Positions 27,179 through 36,422 of a stretch of DNA of 64,000 nucleotides are shown here, in pieces. This DNA comes from CAVPJW01 sp963705525 (GTDB taxonomy: Bacteria; Acidobacteriota; Vicinamibacteria; Vicinamibacterales; CAVPJW01), in assembly GCA_963705525.1 (NCBI GenBank), contig CAVPJW010000004.1, positions 124,001-188,000 on the forward strand. Reading direction: 5' to 3'. Both the position numbers and the translations under genes were made by a program. The notes beneath the pieces are model-generated. The model did not search any database and had not been told where the DNA came from. It was given only the letters and a program-made list of their open reading frames with translations. Position 1 is the stretch's first letter; each line of letters begins with the position of its first letter.

Positions 27179-28282
27179 ATGAACGCGCGCGCCATTGTGT
27201 GTCTAGTCTTCACGTCCGTGCTCGTTGCCACATCGGGGTATAGCGCCGATCGGCGCACGGAGAACGTGATTCTGATCACCCTGGATGGCGCCCGCACTGA
27301 GGAGGTGTTCGGTGGACTCGATCTCGAGATCCTGAAGTCCACCACGAAGGGTGCAGTCGAAGAAACTGAGAGCTACAAGAAGTACTGGGCGGCAACGCCG
27401 GAAGAACGCAGACGAAAGCTGATGCCGTTCCTGTGGGGCACGCTCCTGGCCCAACACGGATCAATTGCGGGCGACGCCTCACGCGGCAGTCGCGTCACGG
27501 TGACGAACAAGTACAAAGTCTCGTTCCCCGGGTACGCCGAGATCCTGACTGGCCAGGCTCACGATCAGGACATCGTGGACAACACTCCGAAGATGTCGCC
27601 GCAGCCTACGGTGCTCGAGTTCCTGAAGGAACAACTCCGACTCGATGCCTCTCAGGTCGCAGCCTTCGCCTCCTGGAATACGTTTCACGGCATCGTCCAG
27701 CATCGCGACGGAACCATCGCGGTGAACGCCGGCCTCGAGTCGGTCGCCCCGACGATGGGGCTGCCGGAAGAGCTGGTCCGCCTACAGTACGAGACGCAGA
27801 CGCCGTGGGATGAAGTCCGCCACGATGCGTACACTTTCCGCTTCGCGAGGCGCTATCTCGAGACACACACGCCTCGTGTGCTCTACATCGCCTTCGACGA
27901 GACAGACGACCTGGCGCACGACAAGAAGTACGACCGGGTGTTGGCCGCGTACGAGCGCACGGACAGCTATCTCAAGCAGCTCTGGGAGTTTCTCCAGTCG
28001 TCCGATCGCTATCGCGACCGCACATCGATCCTCCTGACGACCGATCATGGCCGCGGGCGAACGGCAACGGACTGGCACGAGCACGGCGGAGAGTTTCCCG
28101 GCTCGGAATCCATCTGGTTGGCGTTTGTGACCCCCGACAGCGATCGGCGGGGGCCCTGGACAAACACCGCCCCTCTCCACCAGAGTCAGATCGCCGCGAC
28201 CCTTGTCCGTTTTCTGGGGTTCGATTTCCTCGACACATACCCTCAGGCCGGAAAGCCCATCGACGCGCTCTTCGCCAAATAG
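27179..28282 (+). CDS. Exported alkaline-phosphatase-superfamily hydrolase
   Basis: A 367-residue exported enzyme (signal peptide about 1-26) of the alkaline phosphatase/sulfatase fold. Metal-binding motif LITLDGARTEEVFGG at the N-terminus, a nucleophile-type serine in YKVSFPGYAEILTG, then FDETDDLAH and LLTTDHGRG with the histidines and aspartates for two metals. It resembles type I phosphodiesterase/phosphatases. An ATG at 27179 with a GGAGG site was chosen over the upstream in-frame ATG. Its neighbour is a phosphate-type regulator, so phosphate scavenging is plausible. Confidence 0.75.
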   Translation: MNARAIVCLVFTSVLVATSGYSADRRTENVILITLDGARTEEVFGGLDLEILKSTTKGAVEETESYKKYWAATPEERRRKLMPFLWGTLLAQHGSIAGDASRGSRVTVTNKYKVSFPGYAEILTGQAHDQDIVDNTPKMSPQPTVLEFLKEQLRLDASQVAAFASWNTFHGIVQHRDGTIAVNAGLESVAPTMGLPEELVRLQYETQTPWDEVRHDAYTFRFARRYLETHTPRVLYIAFDETDDLAHDKKYDRVLAAYERTDSYLKQLWEFLQSSDRYRDRTSILLTTDHGRGRTATDWHEHGGEFPGSESIWLAFVTPDSDRRGPWTNTAPLHQSQIAATLVRFLGFDFLDTYPQAGKPIDALFAK

Positions 28283-28328
28283 GCCTCAAATCGGTCCAAA
28301 CCGCGTCTTTCTCGGCCGCGGGAGCCGC

Positions 28329-28346
28329 CATTAACCTAGATTTAAC
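28329..28346 (+). promoter_or_regulatory. Pho-box-like direct repeat upstream of orphan regulator
   Basis: CATTAAC-CTAG-ATTTAAC has the same 11-bp period and TTAAC core as the boxes at 11992 and 12045 and is oriented toward the regulator at 28433. It suggests that this regulator is itself phosphate-controlled. Confidence 0.55.
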
Positions 28347-28355
28347 TCGCGGGTC

Positions 28356-28379
28356 ACGCCGTCGAAACATCGACGGCGT
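28356..28379. repeat. Perfect 9-bp inverted repeat in the regulator leader
   Basis: ACGCCGTCG and CGACGGCGT enclose a six-base loop. There is no T-run, so it is not an intrinsic terminator. Its first 13 bases differ at one position from the start of the hairpin beside the pst box at 12061. Confidence 0.6.
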
Positions 28380-28432
28380 ACGTTCACTCAAGGGGCGTTC
28401 GGCCAGCGGGCGCGGCGCTCGGAGGAGAGAGC

Positions 28433-29125
28433 GTGAGTCAGACCCGGGTCTTGATCGTGGAGGATGAGCAGGACATCGCCGGCCTGATCAAGCACACGAT
28501 CGAACGCCGCGGCGACATGGAGGCCGAGATTGTCGCCACGGGCGCGGCCGCGCTCAAGTCCATCATGGAAGCGCCGCCCTCTCTTGTGATCCTGGACCTC
28601 AACCTGCCCTTTCTCGACGGGCTCGAGGTCTGCCGTATCCTGCGCTCCCGGTCGGACACGGCACGCCTGCCGATCATCGTGCTGACGGCCCGCACGAGCG
28701 AGGCCGATCGCATCGCGGGCCTCGAGCTGGGAGCCGACGACTATGTGACCAAGCCATTTAGCCTCGCCGAGCTGATGGCGCGCGTTCGCGCGGTCCTGAG
28801 GCGCGGTCGCTCGGCTGACGCGTCGGTTGCCCCGATGGTTTATGCCGGCAAGCACCTCGCCGCCGATTTCGATGCCGTCACAATTGCCGTGGACGGAAGC
28901 CCCGTCAGGCTGACCCGCCGGGAGTTCGAGTTGCTTCGATATTTGGTGGAAAACCGCAACCGTGTCTTGTCGCGCGACCGGCTCCTCGAAAAAGTCTGGG
29001 GCTGCGACCGGATGGTCGAGACGCGGTCCGTCGATGTGCATGTCGGCCGTCTGCGGGGCAAACTTGGCAACGCCGGACGGCAGATCGAAACAGTCGTCGG
29101 CCTGGGTTATCGATTCGTGGAATGA
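28433..29125 (+). CDS. Orphan PhoB/OmpR-family response regulator
   Basis: A 230-residue regulator: receiver domain (about 5-118) with phosphoacceptor D55 in LVILDLNLPF and lysine in YVTKPFSLAE; winged-helix domain (about 135-228) with SVDVHVGRLRGKL. The GTG at 28433 has a GGAGGAG site. No kinase lies next to it, so it may be served by the PhoR at 8498 or act alone. A phosphate-type box lies upstream, and polyphosphate-related genes follow. Confidence 0.85.
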   Translation: MSQTRVLIVEDEQDIAGLIKHTIERRGDMEAEIVATGAAALKSIMEAPPSLVILDLNLPFLDGLEVCRILRSRSDTARLPIIVLTARTSEADRIAGLELGADDYVTKPFSLAELMARVRAVLRRGRSADASVAPMVYAGKHLAADFDAVTIAVDGSPVRLTRREFELLRYLVENRNRVLSRDRLLEKVWGCDRMVETRSVDVHVGRLRGKLGNAGRQIETVVGLGYRFVE

Positions 29126-29134
29126 ACCATCGCG

Positions 29135-30085
29135 TCAGGCGAGGGGCGCTCTCACCTTGAGGGCTCTCGGATGCACGCGAGCATGGACCGACGACGGATA
29201 CGTCATGACTTCCCCATCCAGATGCACGGTCAAGCCTGAATCGGATCCAATAGTCGCCTCTGTCACGCGAGCGGTGGTCACGACACCGGGCTCGGTGATG
29301 AGCGTCCCCCTGAACAACCGCGGCACGCGCCGAATGATCGCCCACCTGGAGACACCGTGCACGACGACAAGATCGAGCTCACCATCATCGAGCGAGGCCC
29401 CGGGGGCAATGCACGCGCCGTTGCCATATTGACGCGAATTGGCCAGAACAATCATCCAAGCCGAATGAGACGCACTGTGCTGTCCGATGGTGACGACATA
29501 GTCAGTCGGCCTGTAGGCCAGAACCTCGCGTGCGGCAATCGCCAGATACGAGACGAAGCCTCTCTGCCTGGAGTCGCGCTCGGCGAAGCGAGCCGCGATC
29601 AGGGCATCGAAACCGATGCCCGCCACATTCACGAAGAGTCGACCGGCGACTTCGCCGACGTCGATGACACGATCGCGACCGGTGAGGGCCAACGCGAGCG
29701 CCTTGCGGTACGTCATCGGAATCCCGAGATCGCGCGCGAGTCCGTTGCCGGATCCAGCGGGAATGATGCCCAGTACGGCCGGGCCGAACGCGAGTGCGGA
29801 CGCGACCTCGCTGACGGTGCCGTCGCCGCCCCACGCCCAGACCATCGAGGCGCCGCGCGCGACCGCGCCACGAGCGAGTTCGGCCGCGTGGCCGACGCCC
29901 TCGGTCAGAAAGATCTCGTGGTCGATCCCGGACGAGGTGAAGAAGTCCGACGCGAAGGCGGCGCGTTCGCGGGCGATTTCGACAGTCTGCCCTCGCCCGG
30001 CAACGGGATTGACGATGACCGCCATCCGCGGGTGCGACCCAAGCGCGATCGGCGCCGAGGGTGACGCGATGCCCGTTGGGCTCAT
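29135..30085 (-). CDS. Diacylglycerol-kinase-family lipid kinase
   Basis: A 316-residue member of the DAGK/YegS/BmrU group. The catalytic-domain signature VWAWGGDGTVSEVA and the loop IPAGSGNGLARDLGIP are present. The first 20 residues may be a non-native extension; an ATG at 30025 (MAVIVNPVAGRG) would fit the family start. Phosphorylates a lipid or diacylglycerol using ATP. It lies on the same strand as the sixA-like and CHAD genes, at the downstream end of that set. Confidence 0.83.
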   Translation of the reverse strand: MSPTGIASPSAPIALGSHPRMAVIVNPVAGRGQTVEIARERAAFASDFFTSSGIDHEIFLTEGVGHAAELARGAVARGASMVWAWGGDGTVSEVASALAFGPAVLGIIPAGSGNGLARDLGIPMTYRKALALALTGRDRVIDVGEVAGRLFVNVAGIGFDALIAARFAERDSRQRGFVSYLAIAAREVLAYRPTDYVVTIGQHSASHSAWMIVLANSRQYGNGACIAPGASLDDGELDLVVVHGVSRWAIIRRVPRLFRGTLITEPGVVTTARVTEATIGSDSGLTVHLDGEVMTYPSSVHARVHPRALKVRAPLA

Positions 30086-30153
30086 GGCGCAATCATGCGA
30101 GACGATCGAGTGGGCGGGAACCTGATCGCGGGGGCCGGGAGCCTGTCCTTGAC

Positions 30154-30660
30154 CTACTTCCCGATCATGCGGAGCATCTTGGGCGACAGAAACCAGCGCA
30201 GCTCGCCTGGACCGGTCGGCGGCAATGCTTCGAGATCGATCCGGCAGATCGCGCCCTTCTTGAACTCGATCGGACGCTTGGCGCCAATGAGCCGCGCGGC
30301 CAGCTCGCCGACGCCGGGTTCGTGTCCGACGGCGGCGATGCGTGTGCGACGGGCGTGACGCGACAATTCATCGACGAACGCCGCATACGTCCCGCCGGGA
30401 GCCAGCGCCTCGGTGTTGACGACCGGGGGCTTCGACGAGAGGCCGCTGGCCAGGGCATCGGCCGTCTGGCGCGCTCTGACCAGGGGGCTCGTGAGGATGA
30501 CGTCGAACGCGATATCGAGCTGGGCCAGGCCCTTGGTTTCTTTGCGAAGACGCGCGATGCCTCTCGAGGTCAGCGGTCGCTTGGCATCGTCTGGAAATTC
30601 GTCTCCGCGTTCGGCGGCCAGGCCGTGGCGGATCAGATAAAGTTCGACGCTGTCGGCCAT
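30154..30660 (-). CDS. sixA: SixA-like histidine phosphatase
   Basis: A 168-residue member of the histidine phosphatase superfamily. The catalytic histidine is in LYLIRHGLAAERG and the second in IAAVGHEPGVGEL, the compact SixA arrangement. SixA removes phosphate from phosphohistidine in signalling proteins. Five bases separate it from CHAD upstream, a common pairing. Confidence 0.85.
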   Translation of the reverse strand: MADSVELYLIRHGLAAERGDEFPDDAKRPLTSRGIARLRKETKGLAQLDIAFDVILTSPLVRARQTADALASGLSSKPPVVNTEALAPGGTYAAFVDELSRHARRTRIAAVGHEPGVGELAARLIGAKRPIEFKKGAICRIDLEALPPTGPGELRWFLSPKMLRMIGK

Positions 30661-30665
30661 GTCGG

Positions 30666-31649
30666 TCAGTTGGTCGTGCCCAAGGCGCGCGACGAGGACC
30701 GATCGGCGGCCGTGCTTCGTCTGGCGGTGCGGGGTCGGATAGAGAGCACCCGAGCCGGCTCGGGTCGCGCCACGTCCAGCGCCTGTTTCAGGGACGGGAC
30801 GGCCACGTCGCAGATCTCGGTGAGCCCTTCACGAGCGCCGACGTAGGTGGCGTGGATCAGCCGGCACTCATCTTCCAGCAGGCGAATCACGCGATCCACT
30901 TCTGCCATGTGCCGGCCGGACTTCGAATCGATCGACGCCTGCACCGATCGCGCGCATTCGGTGAGCACCTCGAGGTCGTGAAGGCGGCCGAGGGTGTCCT
31001 GGGTCGTCTTGAGCAGCCTGATCGACCGCGTCGAACGCGCCACGTTCGACTCCTGCACGAGCTCGAGCGCATAGCGGAGCTTCTTGACCGCCAGCCTGAC
31101 CGCGTGCAGGCGATCGGGAAGGTACAGTGCGCCGGCGCGGTCTATGGCCGCGCGAAGAGCCTCAGCGCGTCGCGCGACGCGCGCGACCAGCACGGCACGC
31201 CACGCGGACCAGTCACGAGTGGGTTCCTTGCTCTCACCCTCGATCGCCTCGTTGATGCGACGGCAGAGCTTATCGATGTCGATGGACTCCACGCGCTCGG
31301 CCATCGATTCACAGGCGGCCTTTCGGTCGGTGATCACACGCTCGCGCACGTACTCAATGCCAACGCGGGCGGCGGGATGGACGCCCTGGATTTCCGTCAG
31401 CACCTTGAGCGCGACATCCAGCTCCCGGACAGTTCCCAAGGCTTTGGTGATCCGACGGAAGCGTCGCCGGAGTTTCTGGAGCCGGGCCGGCTTTCCACCG
31501 ATCAGAATCGGCAGGATTTCGCGGATTCTCCTGGACGCCACACGCGCCTGATGCAGTGCTTCCTCGTCGCTGGCGATGTCCGGCCACGCCTTCGTGAGCG
31601 CCTGAGAACGCTTGCGCCAGAGGGTCTCCCGACGAGGTGGAGGCTTCAT
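30666..31649 (-). CDS. CHAD domain protein (polyphosphate-associated)
   Basis: A 327-residue helical protein with the two CHAD repeats: EALHQARVASRRIREI and later LHAVRLAVKKLRYALEL, each with conserved histidine and basic residues, plus LGRLHDLEVLTE. CHAD domains bind polyphosphate through these basic residues. The ATG at 31649 starts the domain directly; the upstream in-frame extension is unlikely. Divergent from ppx, which acts on the same polymer. Confidence 0.85.
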   Translation of the reverse strand: MKPPPRRETLWRKRSQALTKAWPDIASDEEALHQARVASRRIREILPILIGGKPARLQKLRRRFRRITKALGTVRELDVALKVLTEIQGVHPAARVGIEYVRERVITDRKAACESMAERVESIDIDKLCRRINEAIEGESKEPTRDWSAWRAVLVARVARRAEALRAAIDRAGALYLPDRLHAVRLAVKKLRYALELVQESNVARSTRSIRLLKTTQDTLGRLHDLEVLTECARSVQASIDSKSGRHMAEVDRVIRLLEDECRLIHATYVGAREGLTEICDVAVPSLKQALDVARPEPARVLSIRPRTARRSTAADRSSSRALGTTN

Positions 31650-31710
31650 GGTAGGATGAACCCGACGTGTGGCCCGGCCCTGCAGGGTCTGCGAGCAGTC
31701 GCGGCTGCTC

Positions 31711-31720
31711 ATTATATAGT
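31711..31720. promoter_or_regulatory. Divergent promoter region between CHAD and ppx genes
   Basis: A minus-strand TATAAT (31711-31716) overlaps a plus-strand TATAGT (31715-31720), so both genes may start from the same AT-rich island. A GAGCAG/CTGCTC inverted repeat (31693-31710) lies beside it. No good -35 on either strand. Confidence 0.4.
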
Positions 31721-31775
31721 GAGGCAGCGGACTTCAACGCATTAAGCGGCCTCCCCATCTAACCCCAATCTTTAC

Positions 31776-33291
31776 ATGCGGATAGCGGCCATCGACATCG
31801 GCACGAATTCGGTCCACATGATCGTGGTCAACGTCCGACCCGACCTGTCGTTCGAGGTGATCGACCGCGAAAAAGAGATGGTCAGGCTCGGAGCGGGCGG
31901 CCTCGGTGGACGCGCGCTCACCGAAGAAGCGATGAGCGCAGCGCTTCAGGCGCTGTCGAAGTTTCGACGTCTCGCCGAATCGCATCAGGTTGACGAGATC
32001 CTGGCGGCGGCGACGAGCGCGACACGCGAAGCCGAGAACGGCGGCGAATTCCTGGCGGCAATCGAGCGCGAGACCGGCATTCGACCTCAGGTCATTTCCG
32101 GCGTTGAAGAAGCGCGACTCATCCACCTCGCGGCGGTGTACGGCGTGGACGTCGCCGGCGAATCGGCGGTGGCCATCGACATCGGTGGCGGAAGCGTGGA
32201 GATCACGCTGGGAACCGGCACCCAGGTGCAGCTCGCGCAAAGCTTCAAGCTCGGGGTGATTCGCCTGACGGAACGCTTCGTGCGGACCGATCCGATCAGT
32301 GGCAAGGACGAGCGGAAGCTCGTCAAGCACGTGTCGTCGGAGATTGCCGATCATGTGGGGCGCATCGTGTCCGCCGGATTCGATCGCGTGATCGGCACCT
32401 CCGGTACGATTCTCAGCTTGGGCACCGTGGCTGCGACCGAGCAGCGCGGCAGCGTGCCCAACGACACTCGCAACCTTCGAATTTCTGCGAAGCAACTGCA
32501 TCGCCTTCGCAAGACCGTCGTCGATCTGGGCCTGCAGCAGCGCCTCAAGATTCCCGGCCTGGATCCGCGCCGGGCCGACCTGGTCGTGGCCGGTGCGGTG
32601 CTCCTCGACACCATCATTCGCGCGCTCGGGGCGGACGAGTTCACGCTCTGCGACCTCGCCCTGCGCGAAGGCCTGATTCTCGACTACATTCAGCGCAACC
32701 GGAAGCAGATCGCGCAGGTCGAGCGCTATCCGGACATCCGGCGCCGCAGCGTGATCGAGCTCGGCGATCGATGCCGCTACTGGCCCGAGCACGCCAGCCA
32801 GGTCGCGAAGCTGGCTCTGGGACTCTTCGATCAGACGCGGTCGGTCCACCAGTTGACCGACCACGAACGCGAGTGGCTCGAATACGCGGCCCTGCTCCAC
32901 GACGTCGGCGTGCATATCAGCTATCCGAGACACCACAAGCATTCGTACTATCTGATCAAGAACGGCGATCTCCGCGGGTTCGAGCCGGATGAGATCGAGG
33001 CCATCGGGCTGATCGCCCGGTACCATCGAAGCGCGCCCCCGAAGAAATCGCACGACGGCTACGGGAAGCTGCCCGGCAAGACCCGTCGCACGGTCAAGGC
33101 GCTCGCGGCCCTCCTGAGGCTGGCGGAGAGCCTCGATCGCAGTCATGCCCAGGTCGTCTCGCGCATCGAGCTCCACGATCGCGGCGAAGACTATCTGCTC
33201 AAGCTCAGGACGGCGGGCGATGCCGAACTCGAGGTCTGGGCCGCCACCCGTCAACTGGAACCTCTCGAAGGTCTGCTCGGAAAGCCGGTGA
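31776..33291 (+). CDS. ppx: Ppx/GppA exopolyphosphatase-family protein with HD domain
   Basis: About 505 residues: an actin-like phosphatase domain (1-300) with IDIGTNSVHMIV, the phosphate loop IDIGGGSVEITLG and GTSGTILSLG, then an HD-type C-terminal domain with LLHDVGVHI and HSYYLI. It hydrolyses polyphosphate or pppGpp. No stop is present where the family ends; the frame stays open to 33986, across the next gene in a different frame, and the extra 230 residues are arginine-rich and shadow-like. A TGA in the next frame at 33289 suggests a single-base insertion shortly before. I end the gene there. Confidence 0.78.
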
Positions 33292-33303
33292 GAATCGGTG
33301 CCG

Positions 33304-34011
33304 ATGGAAACGCTCATGCTGACCAAACTCACGACGCCGCACGAATACCCGGGGAAACTGTTCGTCGTCGAGGGCATCGACGGGTCAGGGAAGACCACGC
33401 AGCTCGGCCTGCTGGCAAAGTGGCTCGACGCCGCCGGGCACCGCGTGTTCGTGACAGAGTGGAACTCGTCGGCGCTGGTCAAGGCCGCCACGAAAAGCGG
33501 GAAGAAAAAGAACGCGCTGACGCCGATGACGTTCAGCCTGCTGCACGCGACAGACTTCGCGGATCGGCTGCTCTACAAGATCATTCCGCCGCTGAAGGCG
33601 GGAATGATCGTGCTCGCCGATCGCTACGCGTACACCGCGTTCGCCCGCGATGCCACCCGCGGCGTCGACCGCAACTGGGTCCGGGAGCTGTACAGTTTTG
33701 CCGTCAAGCCGGATCTGGCACTGTATTTCCGCGTGCCGATCGACATCTCGCTCGACCGGCTCCTGGCGCGACGCGTCAAGCTGAAGTTCTACGAAGCCGG
33801 CATGGACATGGGCTGGAGCACGAACCCGACCGAGAGCTTCAGGCTGTTCCAGGGCAAGGTGCTCGACGAGTACGACCACCTCGTGGACGAGTTCGGCCTG
33901 AGCGTCATCGACGCCTCGTCGAGCATCACGGAGCAGCAGCGGATCGTGCGGCGCATCGTTTCGCAGCAACTGGAGACCGAGAATGAGCGACGAACCGGAA
34001 CCACTGATTGA
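33304..34011 (+). CDS. Thymidylate-kinase-like P-loop kinase (first copy)
   Basis: About 235 residues with the Tmk-like P-loop VEGIDGSGKTTQ, the DRY-type region LADRYAYTAFARDATRGVD and the lid-like FYEAGMDMGW. It differs from housekeeping Tmk: the substrate region is replaced by WNSSALVKAA with a lysine-rich KSGKKKN. It is probably a nucleoside- or polyphosphate-related kinase, not the essential Tmk; this is inference from location between ppx and pstB. Start could be GTG 33298 or ATG 33304. Confidence 0.72.
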   Translation: METLMLTKLTTPHEYPGKLFVVEGIDGSGKTTQLGLLAKWLDAAGHRVFVTEWNSSALVKAATKSGKKKNALTPMTFSLLHATDFADRLLYKIIPPLKAGMIVLADRYAYTAFARDATRGVDRNWVRELYSFAVKPDLALYFRVPIDISLDRLLARRVKLKFYEAGMDMGWSTNPTESFRLFQGKVLDEYDHLVDEFGLSVIDASSSITEQQRIVRRIVSQQLETENERRTGTTD

Positions 34012-34758
34012 CGGGGCGAATGGCGGCATCCAGCCTGGCAAGTACTACGGCCACGGGCTGCCGTACCTGCCGATCGAGGGGTATCCGGGCAAGATCATCG
34101 CGATCGAAGGCACCGACGGCGTCGGACGCATCGACGCAGATCCGTCTGCTGCGCGAGTGGCTCGAGGTCCAGGGCTACGGCGTCGTCGAAACGGGGTGGA
34201 CGCGGTCGGAGCTGATGCAGCCGACCATCGAGCTGGCCAAGTCCAGCAACACCCTCAACAAGCTGACGTTCGTCCTGCTCTACGCCACGGACTTCGCCGA
34301 TCGGCTCGAGAAGGAGATCATTCCGGCGCTCAAGGCCGGATTCATCGTGCTGGCCGATCGCTACATTTTCACGGCGCTCGCCCGCGCCGGCGTCCGCGGC
34401 GTCGATCGGCCGTGGCTGCGAAGTCTCTACGGCTTCGCCATCGCCCCGCACCTGGTCTTCTACCTCAAGATCGACGTCGACACGCTCATCCGGCGCGTCC
34501 TGCGAGTCGCGGAGGCATGGACTTCTGGGAATCGGGCATGGACTGAAGACGGGCGACGACATCTACGACAGCTTCCGGACCTACCAGAACAAGCTCCTGC
34601 GCGAGTACGGGTCGATGGCCGACGAGTTCGATTTCCGCGTCCTCGACGCCAGGCGCGACGTGGACGTCATTCAGGAAGAGCTTCGCCGCCAGGTGCAGGC
34701 CTTCCTGAACACCACGGATTCACCACCGGAACTGGTGGAGAACGCGGCGCGGGCGTGA
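33983..34758 (+). pseudogene. Thymidylate-kinase-like P-loop kinase (second copy), frameshifted
   Basis: A close paralogue of the upstream kinase. The opening (YLPIEGYPGKIIAIEGTDGVG), middle (LREWLEVQGYGVVETGWTRSEL, LADRYIFTALA) and end (DIYDSFRTYQNKLLREYGS, to a TGA at 34756) are conserved but lie in three frames. Joins are near 34130 (one base gained), 34505 and 34543 (one base lost each); the corrected product would be about 258 residues. The P-loop reads GVGRSTQ after repair, with arginine where lysine is usual. It overlaps the first copy by 29 bases. Likely a sequence error cluster. Confidence 0.65.
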
Positions 34759-34774
34759 GGCGGACGAGCATCGC

Positions 34775-35599
34775 ATGACGCCCGGGACGCAGTGGACGAC
34801 TCTGAGGGCACCCAGCTCGGACGCCGCAGCTTCGGACACTGCGGCCATCAAGATTCAGGTCGACTCGCTGACGTTCTATTACGGCCCGAAGCGCGCGCTG
34901 GACAATATCTCCATCACGATCCGCTCGAACCTGGTCACGGCCTTCATCGGCCCGTCAGGGTGCGGAAAGAGCACGTTTCTCCGAACGCTGAACCGGATGA
35001 ACGACATCATTCCGGCAACACGCGTCGAAGGAAGAGTGCTGATCGACGGGCGAGACATCTACGGCTCGTCGATCGACGTCGTCGACCTTCGCCGTCGCGT
35101 GGGGATGGTCTTCCAGAAATCGAATCCTTTTCCGAAGTCCATCTTCGACAACGTCGCATACGGCCTCCGCATCAACGGCATGGCGCGCGGGCGAACGGAG
35201 ATGGCCGAGCACGTCGAAGAGAGCCTGAAGCACGCGGCGCTCTGGGACGAGGTGAAGGATCGTCTGCATGAATCGGCGCTCGCACTGTCTGGAGGACAGC
35301 AGCAGCGCCTGTGCATTGCGCGCGCGCTTGCGGTCCGGCCCGAGATCCTCCTGATGGACGAGCCCGCATCGGCGCTCGATCCGATCGCGACTCAGCACAT
35401 CGAGGAATTGATCTACAACCTGAAACGCGACTACACCATCGTCATCGTCACCCACAACATGCAGCAGGCGGCGCGCGTCTCCGACCATACGGCATTCTTC
35501 TGGCTCGGTAAGCTGGTGGAGTTCAACCGCACCGAACAGATCTTCACCGCTCCGGCCGAAAAACTGACTGAGGACTACGTAACCGGGCGCTTCGGATAG
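34775..35599 (+). CDS. pstB: Second PstB phosphate ABC ATPase
   Basis: A 274-residue ATPase very like the one at 16149: Walker A GPSGCGKST, MVFQKSNPFPKSIFDN, signature LSGGQQQR and Walker B LLMDEPASALDP. No pstS, pstC or pstA accompany it, only a second phoU. It may serve the first permease or act as a regulatory ATPase. The N-terminal extension differs from the first copy, arguing against very recent duplication. Confidence 0.9.
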   Translation: MTPGTQWTTLRAPSSDAAASDTAAIKIQVDSLTFYYGPKRALDNISITIRSNLVTAFIGPSGCGKSTFLRTLNRMNDIIPATRVEGRVLIDGRDIYGSSIDVVDLRRRVGMVFQKSNPFPKSIFDNVAYGLRINGMARGRTEMAEHVEESLKHAALWDEVKDRLHESALALSGGQQQRLCIARALAVRPEILLMDEPASALDPIATQHIEELIYNLKRDYTIVIVTHNMQQAARVSDHTAFFWLGKLVEFNRTEQIFTAPAEKLTEDYVTGRFG

Positions 35600-35629
35600 G
35601 CGCACGCACAGGAAGCACGGGACACCACA

Positions 35630-36313
35630 ATGGAGCGCGTCATCCCGCACTTTCAGGAAGAACTGGCCACGCTCAAGGAACGTCTCCTCACGATGGGCGG
35701 TCTCGCCGAAGAACGGGTGCGCGCCGCGGTCGAGGCGCTCGCGCGGCGGAATTCTCAGCTGATCGACGAAGTGCTGGCCGGCGACGAGCCGATCAACCAG
35801 CTCCACATCGAGGTCGATCGCCGGGCGTTTCAGCTGCTCGCCCTGTATCAACCCATGGCCGTCGATCTCCGCGCCATCGTCGCCGCTCTCAAGATCAACA
35901 CCGATCTCGAGCGCGTCGGCGACCTCGCCATCAACATCGCCGAGGCCGCCCGTCGTTACGCCGAGCACCCGCCGGTCAAGAAGCTGATCGACATCCCCCG
36001 CATGGGAAACATCGCGCAGACGATGCTCCGGGATGCGCTCGATGCGTACGTGCGGCGTGACACGGCGCTGGCCGCCAGAGTCCTCAATCGAGACGACGAG
36101 CTGGATGCGCTCAAGACGCAGATCTTCCGCGAGCTCCTCACCTTCATGCTGCAGAACACCGCCACCATCGAGCCGGCGCTGGACTTGATTCTCGTGTCGC
36201 GCCACCTCGAGCGGATCGGCGACCATGCCACCAACGTGGCTGAGGACGTCATCTTCATGGTTTCCGCCCGCGACGTGCGGCACCATAGCGGTGAATTCGA
36301 GCCCGCGAGCTGA
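35630..36313 (+). CDS. phoU: Second PhoU protein
   Basis: A 227-residue PhoU with both repeats (LERVGDLAINIAEA and LERIGDHATNVAED). It follows the second pstB by 30 bases. Two PhoU proteins with different targets are known in several bacteria, so it may regulate a different transporter or the polyphosphate branch. Confidence 0.9.
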   Translation: MERVIPHFQEELATLKERLLTMGGLAEERVRAAVEALARRNSQLIDEVLAGDEPINQLHIEVDRRAFQLLALYQPMAVDLRAIVAALKINTDLERVGDLAINIAEAARRYAEHPPVKKLIDIPRMGNIAQTMLRDALDAYVRRDTALAARVLNRDDELDALKTQIFRELLTFMLQNTATIEPALDLILVSRHLERIGDHATNVAEDVIFMVSARDVRHHSGEFEPAS

Positions 36314-36422
36314 GGGATCGAGCGTCGCTCGGCGCCTTGTCGTCAAGCTCCACTGCAACTTACAATAAGCTCGATTTCGGTCCGCGGGTCGGCACCACCG
36401 ATCGGGCCGGCAAGGCTGGCGT

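Noticed and set aside
28356..28379. Inverted repeat as a terminator for the gene ending at 28282
   Set aside because: No T-run follows and it lies 74 bases past the stop, close to the next gene.
33304..33986. C-terminal extension of Ppx overlapping the first kinase gene
   Set aside because: Composition is shadow-like and the second frame has a clear P-loop kinase; kept only as a finding about a missing stop.
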